A program made the translations under genes and the position numbers. Below, piece after piece: positions 19,701 through 27,414 of a stretch of 31,646 nucleotides of DNA; within the stretch, counting starts at the first letter, position 1; every line of letters starts with the position of its first letter. The notes below the pieces were generated by a model. It searched no databases and was not told the DNA's origin. It saw nothing but the letters and a program-made list of their open reading frames with translations. This DNA comes from Auxenochlorella pyrenoidosa (taxonomy: Eukaryota; Chlorophyta; Trebouxiophyceae; Chlorellales; Chlorellaceae), in assembly GCA_001430745.1 (NCBI GenBank), contig KQ482018.1, positions 542,520-574,165 on the forward strand. Reading direction: 5' to 3'.

Positions 19701-21572
19701 GCAGGGAGCCTCGCCTCAGCACCACCATCAGCACCGCCAGCGCATGCGGCGGCCGGTGCTCCCGCGCCCGCTTTGCCACCTGCCTGCAGATGCCCGGCAT
19801 GCCTGTGAGGTTGGGCCACGGCTCCGCGGCCTCGGCCGTCTACCACAGGCCCATGCCCCGGGTGTGGATGTCCGCCGCTATGGCGGGCTTGCCCGGGGCC
19901 AGCAGCCCGTGAGGCTGGCATGGAGGGCTGCTAGCCCTCGGGCTGCTGGCCCAGGCAAGCCCACCAAGGCGGCAGACATCTACTCCCTGGGCATCAGCGT
20001 GTGGGAGACTGCTTCGTCTGCGAAGCCGTGCCCCAACCTCACAGACATGCCAAGCATCCTGCAGGCAAGTGGCGAAGCGGGCGGGGGGGGGGGCAGCCGG
20101 CCGCGGCATGCGCTGGCAGTGCTGGCGGTGCTGAGGCCGCGCACAGCTGCGGCTGGGCTGCGCCGCATATGCCTGACAAGGCTTCTGGGCTGTGCGCTGG
20201 ATCTACGCCAGCTACCGAGCTAGCCTCCACCTGAAAGCACCACCTCTGGCCCTAACTGCGCGCCCTGTCCTGCTCTTTGCGCGGCCCCCACCGGCCCCGC
20301 CTGTGCTCACAGCTGCCACGCACGTCCTCCTTACCCTCACAGTATGCAACTAGCACGCCCCATGCACTGCCTCATCGACACCCCGCCCTGGCCCTGCAGG
20401 CTGTGGCACTGGCGCCTGACGACACTCACTATGTCTCGCTCGCCAAGCTGCTGCCCTATGTGGTGGGGGCAGTCCAAGAGCTGGATGCCCGGCTGCTGGC
20501 TCAGGAGGGGTATGGCGAGCTGGATGGATCAGAGGACAGCGAGGGCGAGGCAATGAGTGTGGCAGATGAACTCAGCGAGCGGGTGAGTAGGCGTGCTGGT
20601 GGCTGGGGGCAGGGGGGCTGTTGTGGGGCATTGTGCGGCAGGGGATTCAGGGCTGCCTGTCTATACCACTTGCGCTGCCTGTCTCGCCACCCCTTGCTCC
20701 TCCCACTCCTCTGCTGCATGGCCGTGGCATGCCGCCTCCCTCTCTCTGGCCGGTCCTACGAGCCCTCCTGCCTGCTGTGGGTCTGTGTCCCAAGTTTCGT
20801 GCAGTAAGACAGAGGGAAAGACAGACCTTGAGCTAAAACAAGCTACAAGCTATGCGGCCCTTCCTCTCTGCCAGGTCAGCGAGCTAGAGGCACTGCTGCC
20901 CGCCCTGTTGTGCGGCGCCTTCCAATCCCTCAGCGAACACCAGGCAGCGCAAGCCAGCGGGCGCAAGCCGCTGCGCCGCGGCAGGGGGCTGGGGGCCGCC
21001 GTGCCGCCGGGCGCCGCCACCACAGTCACGGGGCGGCCGTCCGCAGTGCAGTGCACGGTCAGCCCAGAGGGCCGCAGGCTGTTTGCTGGCAGATCTCCGG
21101 ACAGCATTGCGGCATTCCTGCGGGAAAAGCTGCAGGAGAGGAACCCAGGGGTGCTCAAGAAGTACCAGGTCAGGCCAGGAGGGGGGAGGGCAGGGATGGG
21201 GCCTGCAGCGGGACATGCTTGCTGTCGGGAGGCAGGCTGGCCAGCTCGTGCACGGCACGCCCACCAGCCAAGTTGCCTGTCCACAGCAGCTCTCACCCCA
21301 CTGAATGCAGTGCTCCCAGAGCGGGCGCAAAAGCCCCTTCTATCCTCTGGTCCCGCCTGCCCCTGCTGCAGAGCTGGTCCGTCAAGTTTGGTCCAGCTGT
21401 GATGGGCCAGCTGTATCTGGACGCCACCAACCTCCCCACCAGCCTCGACACCCATGGCCGCCAGCGCACCCCGGCAGCACAGTTTGTGCAGCTGGCCAAG
21501 GGGCTGGATCGCACACAGAAGCAGGGGTGGGCGCGCCAGCCAGGGCTGCGGCGGCGGCTTAGGAGCGCCTAG
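16753..21572 (+). CDS. Protein with S74-type self-cleaving intramolecular chaperone domain
   Basis: Exons: 16753-16926, 17084-17515, 17678-17816, 17987-18131, 18360-19191, 19478-19609, 20400-20582, 20875-21168, 21372-21572 (843 residues). Within 18360-19191, a GC-AG intron 18925-19059 is possible and keeps frame. Hallmarks of peptidase S74: SDERLKTD at 567-574 with the Ser/Lys dyad five residues apart (Ser567/Lys572), then LRRLEPVVYAW, AAGFLAQKLRAVLPE and YVSLAKLLPYVVGAVQELDARL. In phage tail spikes and animal MYRF this domain trimerises and cuts the chain just before the Ser. The N-terminus has a basic, nuclear-signal-like stretch (KSSRKGRQAKRPRT) and later Ala and Pro/Leu/Gly-rich low complexity. 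I see no convincing Ndt80 DNA-binding domain, so this is not clearly MYRF. The intron 19610-20399 holds a kinase-like inverted repeat. The last exon may instead end at 21526 and splice to the helicase exon at 21783. Confidence 0.78.
18145..18185 (+). repeat. CTG/CCG trinucleotide tract in intron
   Basis: A compound tract of ctg, ccg and ctg units just after the donor at 18132 in the S74 gene. The downstream exon has a cagcagcag run (about 18454-18474) that could pair with it. Confidence 0.8.
19617..19673 (+). repeat. G-rich tgg/gtgtggg tract next to inverted repeat
   Basis: Runs of tggtgg, then gtgtgggt, then ggggtggggg lead directly into the left arm of the inverted repeat. Several G3+ runs could form a G-quadruplex on the + strand. 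Confidence 0.75.
19677..20172. repeat. Long inverted repeat inside S74 gene intron
   Basis: The left arm (about 19677-19925) is the reverse complement of the right arm (about 19930-20172) with perhaps three-quarters identity by eye. Matching blocks include ggcaagccc...gcggcagacatc on the right against the complement of gatgtccgccgctatggcgggcttgcc on the left, and caacctcaca on the right against tgtgaggttg on the left. Another is catgcgctggcagtgctggc on the right with its complement near 19727-19750. The centre has agggct-gct-agccct, so the arms are almost adjacent. The whole lies within intron 19610-20399, and its transcript would fold into a hairpin of roughly 230-250 base pairs with bulges. 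Confidence 0.85.
19949..20170 (+). pseudogene. Protein-kinase C-lobe fragment (right arm of inverted repeat)
   Basis: The + strand reads GKPTKAADIYSLGISVWE..., which matches the kinase subdomain IX pattern (D-x-Y/F-S-x-G-x-x-x-W/Y-E), then KPCPNLTDMPSILQ. The minus strand of the left arm gives the related GKPAIAADIHTRGMGLW and then a stop. No catalytic loop, lysine or glycine loop is nearby, so this is a fragment and not a gene. The parent kinase is not in the window. Confidence 0.6.
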
Positions 21573-21782
21573 AAGAAGCGTCTGCATGTTGATGGGGCCT
21601 GCCACTGATGTGGCCACCCATGCTGCGAGCTTGCCTGCCTGCCTCATGGGGCGGCCTGGCCCTACAATGTGGTGTGCGTCTCGGCAGGGGCCTACTGGCT
21701 AGCCTGCTGCCTGTGCGCACATCTCACGTGGTGTTTCCTCTGCCCTTCCCTCCCTTCGCTCGCTTGGCGGCCCTGCCCGCAG

Positions 21783-24700
21783 GGAGCGCGTTGAACAGGC
21801 CGCGGCTCGCGGCCCCCGCATGCTGAGGGGCTACCAGGTGGCGCCGCTGCTGCTGCCGCTGCCGCCTCCGCGGTGGCATGCCTGTGTGGGGTTCAAGTCT
21901 GTCTAACTGCAACGGGGGTTGCAACACAGACGCCAGCACCTGTTGGTGCTGTTTAGATAACTGGCCCGCGTGAGGTCATTGTCGGCAAGGGCAGGGGATG
22001 CGCACTGGGGGTGGCAACACAGCCTACACATCACGAACCCGACCCTGCCTGCAGGCCGACATGCTCGAACGGGCGGCTGAGGGCGGCAACTTGATCTTTG
22101 TGGCAGAAACGGGCTCGGGCAAGGCAAGATGCTACACTCTCCTGACCTGTTCTATGCAGTGCTGTTGATGTGCTGTACGCTGTAATGCATGCACGAGTGG
22201 TCTTGACGGCATGGCTGAGTCATTGCTGCTTGAATGACTGCCTTCTTGCGCATTCCGCTCTTCCCGCAGACGGAGATTGCGGTGCGGCACAGCGCGCAGC
22301 TGTTGGAGCGCAACCCCACCGCCAGGATCGTCTTCCTGGCCCCCACCGTAAACCTCGCCGACCAGCAAGCGGGTGGGGTATCACGAGGAAACAGAACTGT
22401 AGCTGTAGGGTAGCGAAAAAAACCAGCTGGCATCTGCCAGCTGCTTCTTTCGTCGCCTCCTTCCACCCGGGCTCTGCATGCTTGATGCAGCGCCCAACCG
22501 CTGCCTGCCTGCCTGTCTGTCTCTCACCTGCAGCCGAGTTCCGCACCTCGCCGCCCTTTGACGACCCCCGGCGCTGCCGCGTCGCCTGCCGGTGCGGCGG
22601 CCAGACAGTGGCCAAGGGCGAGTGGCGGCCGCTGCTGCGGGCCCACCCTGTGGTGGTCATGACGCCTGCCATCCTGCATCGCCTGCTGGCTGAGGGCGAG
22701 GCCTCGTTTGATGACATTTCCCTGCTGGTAAGCAAGCCGGGGCTGGCTAAGGCTGGCTGTGCATGCATGGCCAGAAGCCCAGCTCCTCACTCAGTAAAAT
22801 TCCCTCTGCACGGTCCTGCATGTGGCACCCAGGTTGCTACGCCAACCCTGCCCTGCCTGCCCTCTGCCTCAACCCGTGCCGCGCTGCCAGGTGATTGACG
22901 AGTGCCACCACGCGCACGGCGGCAGCCCAGTGGCTTGCATCCTGGAGCTGTTCGCGGCCTGGCTGGTCGCCCGCCCAGCCGGCAGTGCGCCGCCCATGCA
23001 GATCCTGGGGTTCACCGCCTCGCCGGCCAACAGCGACACCCCGGTGTGTCTGGGGCGGGGACTGCCTGCCCGTGGCTGCTCAGGGAGGCTGCAGAGTAGT
23101 CGATTGCGAGTGCCGCACCTGCCGACGGCATGTGGTGCTCAGACATGCCCAGGATGCAACGCCCATGTCCTGTGTCTGACCCTCGCTGACCTCCCACTCC
23201 ATCCCCACCCCCGACCCCCCTCCCTGTGTCTGCCCCACCCTGTAGGACCGGGCCATTGGGGCGCTGCAGGTGCTGCAGGAGCGGCTGGGTGCGCAGTATG
23301 TGCTGCTGCCGCATGACCATCCCGAGCTGCGGGAGCATGTCGCGCGAGCAGAGGTGAGTTTGGGCGGCGTCCCTCCAGGAATGTTGCACGGCAGCAGCAT
23401 CCCGTCTGGTGTACTGACAGCGTCCCTGTGCAGGCCACTCTGGTGGTCGATCTCAAGGGCAGGACACCACCCTCCCCCTGAGCAGCAGCGCCCGCGTGCT
23501 TTTCAACCTGACCGCACAACTCCCCCCCCCATGCAGGAGCTCTCTTCCGGCTATCTCCACCCTACCCCATCCCACCCAGCACCCCCCCCCCCCCCCTTTC
23601 TCCCCCATGCAGGAGAGATTTCTCAGCATCCAGCTGCGCCAGGCGGACCGCGAGTGGCAGCAGCTGCTGGGCGGCGCCCTGCTCGACCTGCTGGACCTGC
23701 TTGGGGCACACCTGCAGTGGCTGCCCCTGGGGGCTGAGGGGGAGGAGGAGGCAGGCGCGGGTGAGGGCAGCCGGAGGGGCCGCCAGCTGGCCCCAGGGAG
23801 CAGTTGAGCAGCAGAGGCATTTTGCCTGGGGTTGAGAGCCAGGGGCATGCCGCTCTCGCCTTGGTCGCTGCAAGCACTGGCCCTGCCCGCCCACGTGCCT
23901 GGCTGCCTGGCTGCCCGGCTGCCTTGCCTGTCTGACTGCCTGAGCTGCCCGTCTGCCGCCCCGCAGAGCCGCTTTCTCGCGAGGCTCTGGATCTGCTCTG
24001 CCTGGGGCTGTTCAGCCCACAGGCAGATGCATGGTGCGCCACGGCAGCAAAGCGAGTGGAGGCTGCCTGGGGCGTGGAGCCCGGCCTGAGGGCCGACCTG
24101 GGCGCCAGCCTGGCGCTGCTGCGCGAGGCGCTGTGCACGCTGTCGGTGGCGGGCAACATGGGGTTCGAGGCGGCGGCCAGGCGCCTGGCACAGGTGCTGG
24201 CAGACACGGTGCAGCAGGTGAGCTGCGCAGGAGCTGCCTGAGATGTTGCAGCAGGTTAGCGGCGCGGGCTGGGAGAGCATGCCTTGCGGTGCAGTAGGTG
24301 AGCTGCGAGGGCGAGGCGAGGCGCATGCACGGTCGGCAAGACTTTAAGCCAGCCGGTGCTCGGGGCGGTGAGCGGCCTTCTAGTGCGTGCTTCCCACTGC
24401 CCCGCCCTCCTGCTCCCCCGGCTGTGCAGCTGCTGGGCGTGCGCGCAGAGGTGCTGCTGGGGCAGCCAGCAGCCGAGGGGCCGGTGCGTGGCAGCGCCGC
24501 TGCCAGCTCAGCCGCCGCCAGCTCAGCCGGCGCCAGCTCAGCGTGGGGCGTGACCATGGAGGCGCTGCGCATGCTGGGCCAGCGGGTGCTGGGGCAGGAG
24601 ACGCTGGCAGCCGCCTACAGGTGGGCTGAGCTGGCACAAACGGCATGCCGGGGTGCCAGGAACTGGTCTGTAATGCCTGGCTCTCCAACTCACTGCCCGC

Positions 24701-26419
24701 ACGGCCCAGTGCCCCATCGGTGCTGCGCCACTGCTCACAGTGGGAACGCGCCCGCTGCCGCCAGCGGCACGATTGCCCCTCCCCCACGTGCAGCGAGGGC
24801 ATTGCTGGTGTGCCGCGCAGCAGCAAGTATGCCCAGATGCGGGGGGTCCTGCTGGGGTACCGCGACGCCGGGGACGTGCACGCGATTGTGTTTGTGAGGA
24901 CGCGCGCCGATGCACGCGTGCTGCGCTCTGTGGTGGAGGCGGGTGAGGGCCCGGCTGGATGGGCGCCCAAGCTGCCAGGCCCACCAGAGGAGGCAGGGGT
25001 TGCAAAGGCCGCCAATGCCGGACTGTGGCAGGCCATGCAGCCGTCTGTGCTTGTGGTCATGCTGTGTTCCCGTGCTGCGCAGTGCTGTGCGGTTTTTCAC
25101 CCTGCTCGAGCTATGCCCCGGCCTGCCTACGTTAGCCGGTTGGTGCTGGCCGAGTTCAGACACTGTCACTGTCGCCTCACTGACCGAGCGTGCCCTGCTC
25201 TGCATGGGCGGGCAGACCCGCAGCTGAGCTTCCTGCAGGCGCACCTGCTGATGGGGCACGGCAGTGGCAGCGATGGGATGGACGTTGCCGAGCAGCGGGC
25301 GGCCTGCAAGAGCTTTGCGGCACAGGGTGGGTGGGCGGGGGGGCGGGCGGGCAGGAGAAGGTACTGGTGAGGCACATGGATGTGCCTGTATGCATATGCA
25401 TACAGTCCTGGCCCGGGCGTCTGCCTTCAGCGCTCTGCCCGCCCCGGCAGCCATGCATGCTGCTAATGGGCAGTCAGTTCAGGGCCTCTGCCTGTCGGGC
25501 ACGAGTATTGCCTGCCTGATCCTCCATTGGCTGCGGTGCTTGAGCCACTCGCCACTATGTCGACTGCCCGCCCCGCTTGGAACGATTGATTGAAGGATCT
25601 GATTGCTTGTGCATCAGTTGACAGATTGTTTGATGTGATTGCATGTGCCCCCCTGCCTGCAGGCCGCCACCTGTTAGTTGCCACGGCGGCGGCCGAGGAG
25701 GGGCTCAACATCCCCTCCTGCCACTGCGTCATACGCTTCAGCGCGCCGCAGACAGGTGGGACACAGCGCCGCCGCTCCTGCATCGCTGCGCGTGCGCCTC
25801 TCCCACTGCCGCTGCGCCGGCGCCGCGTCCGAGGGCGCACCCTCCGCCCCCGCCGCGCCGCCCCCACCCACTGCTTGTCCCGACTCCTCCCCGCCTCCTT
25901 CATGCAGGGCGGGAGCGCACCCAGTCCAGGGGGCGCACGAGGCAGGCGGGCAGCATGTACTGGGAGCTGGTGGAAGAGGGCAGCCTGGAGGAAAGACTGG
26001 CGCACAAGTCGGATGGGCTGGCGGGCTTCAATCGCAATGAAACTTGCAAGTTCCGTCGTGGTTTGGCAGGCTTTGAACCCAAAGAAGCAAGCAGGCGAGC
26101 AGCGTTGGCGAGGCCGCACCTGCTGGTGCCCACTTGCTGGGTGTGCCAGCAGCTTGCGGAGTGCTCATGGCTGCGCATGCTTGCCAGGGGCGTGCCTGCC
26201 AGCGGGGTGCGCCGCTCTCTGACCACAGTGCACTGCTCTGCTCTGCCCCTGCTCAGCACTGCCCAGCATACAGCCGGGTCTGCAGGCCTGACGCATGTGC
26301 ATCCTGCCCTGCACGCCCTGATGTGTGATCTGTACACCCTGCCCTCACCCACTGCCGCAGCCCGGGAGGAGCGGGCACTGCAGGAGGCACTGCAGCTGCT
26401 CAAGGCGGTGCGCCTCTGA
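21783..26419 (+). CDS. Dicer/RIG-I-type DECH-box helicase without RNase III
   Basis: SF2 RNA helicase. Exons: 21783-21837, 22055-22123, 22270-22372, 22534-22727, 22891-23043, 23246-23353, 23613-23760, 23967-24217, 24430-24620, 24794-24942, 25216-25326, 25663-25755, 25908-26419. Together they are phase-consistent and give about 713 residues. A small exon from 23434 (ATLVVDLK) may exist but its donor is unclear, and the last exon may hide an intron. Motifs: Q-type RGYQ (21826-21837), Walker A ETGSGK|T split by a GC-donor intron (22124), DECH (22897-22908), TAS (23014-23022), IVFVRTRADA, EEGLNIPSC, and motif VI QSRGRTR (25922-25942), which is very Dicer-like. Residues between TAS and motif IV form the Dicer/RIG-I helical insertion. 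No PAZ, RNase III or dsRBD follows before the TGA. A stand-alone start would be ATG 21820; otherwise exon 21783 continues from the S74 gene. Expected role: dsRNA recognition or translocation in RNA silencing or sensing. Confidence 0.85.
21897..21951. other. Two consecutive small hairpins
   Basis: GTCTGT (21897-21902) pairs with ACAGAC (21926-21931), and GCAAC (21909-21913) with GTTGC (21918-21922). CAGCACC (21934-21940), loop tgtt, and GGTGCTG (21945-21951) form a perfect 7-bp stem. They lie in the first helicase intron. Confidence 0.75.
24207..24310 (+). repeat. Exon end/donor present three times in helicase gene
   Basis: The real exon end cggtgcagcag plus gtgagctgcg (donor 24218) recurs as gttgcagcag plus gttagcggcg (24255) and as cggtgcagtag plus gtgagctgcg (24298), all within the following intron. 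Confidence 0.8.
24502..24543 (+). repeat. 15-base coding repeat, ASSA(A/G) units
   Basis: gccagctcagccgcc, gccagctcagccggc and gccagctcagcg are tandem copies in frame in the helicase exon 24430-24620. They give an Ala/Ser-rich linker between the helical insertion and RecA domain 2. Confidence 0.9.
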
Positions 26420-27414
26420 GCCCCAACCCTGTTATGGGAAGGAGGCGGCTGACTAACCAATTCTGGCGGCGCTGCAGGCAGTGCCCCTCGGCAGCCACTG
26501 CGCATTTTGTTGCTGTGCCAAGATGTGTCATGCCCCAAAATTCGCTGTCCCATCTCGCTGGAGAACCCGCACCCCCAGCTCTTGAGTGCCGGAGCATCCT
26601 CACAATCCCCATCTTCCGACGCTGCACAGCTTTGCATGCGCTTGTGAAAGTTGCTGCTTCTTGCTGCAGCCCACAATGCTAAACCCTGCCCCTGCTAGTG
26701 CTTGCACTGAAGTGCCCTAGTTTCCTTTTCGGTAACTCAAAACATGGTACTTAAGTTGTCCTGCTGCTGCTCATCAAGCGGCAGAAATGGGGCAATCAAG
26801 TGATATTGCATGCCTCAGGCCACCAGCGGCAGAAGCTCTAGACTGACGAGACGAGGGGGGCCCACCGGTCCCTGCATCATGCCTGCGGCACAGGGAGAAG
26901 ATTCATCCTGGCAGAAAATTCACCCTCTCACCAATCTGACCGTCTTATCATGCATCCAATGGCGTTGCAGCTGCTCCCTGAAGCGAGGGGCAGGCCTTAC
27001 AAGTGGTGCCAGCGGCAGGGACCGTGTCGTGCGGGTTGAGCAGAGCCGTGCTTGTCCTGCTGCAGCAGTCTTTGTAGCTGCACGTGCTGCTGTGCAGGAA
27101 GAGATGGCCGAAAAAATGCCACTGCATGCTTCTGCATGCAGTTCCGCTGCGCAACATTGGAGGCAGTGCTGGTGGCGCGCCGGCCCGTCGGCATAGCGCT
27201 GCTGCGCCGTGGCATGACGCCAAGCCTCAGCCCACGTGTGGCGCCATCGCCACAATCTCGTTCTAGACTTTCGCGATCACAGCCTTTCCCAGCTCCCTGA
27301 GCAACACAAGGTGCTCTCGGCACCCTCTCCCTCTTGGCTGTTCACTGCAGTCTCCCCTTCTCATCCAGCGATCGATCCCCACCCAATCAGCTCGCAGCAG
27401 CGCGGCGCCGGGTG
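26420..27414. other. Intergenic region between helicase and PRPF3 genes
   Basis: The longest intergenic stretch, about 995 bases. It holds the helicase 3' UTR and the PRPF3 promoter/5' UTR. It contains AT-richer segments (26690-26800) and no TGTAA on the + strand. Frames on the minus strand stay open but show no family resemblance. I see no RNase III, PAZ or other missing helicase-partner exon here. Confidence 0.55.

Noticed and set aside
19949..20223. A real protein-kinase gene
   Set aside because: Only a C-lobe fragment is present, in two opposed copies with a stop in one and no catalytic core nearby, inside an intron of another gene.
25908..26419. RNase III or PAZ remnant at the end of the helicase
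   Set aside because: No ExxxD/E-type RNase III signature or PAZ-like sequence is visible. The tail reads as ordinary low-information sequence ending in a short helical segment.
26900..27330. Minus-strand open frames between the helicase and PRPF3
   Set aside because: Three overlapping minus frames are open with no recognisable motifs and no splice support, typical of GC-rich shadow frames.
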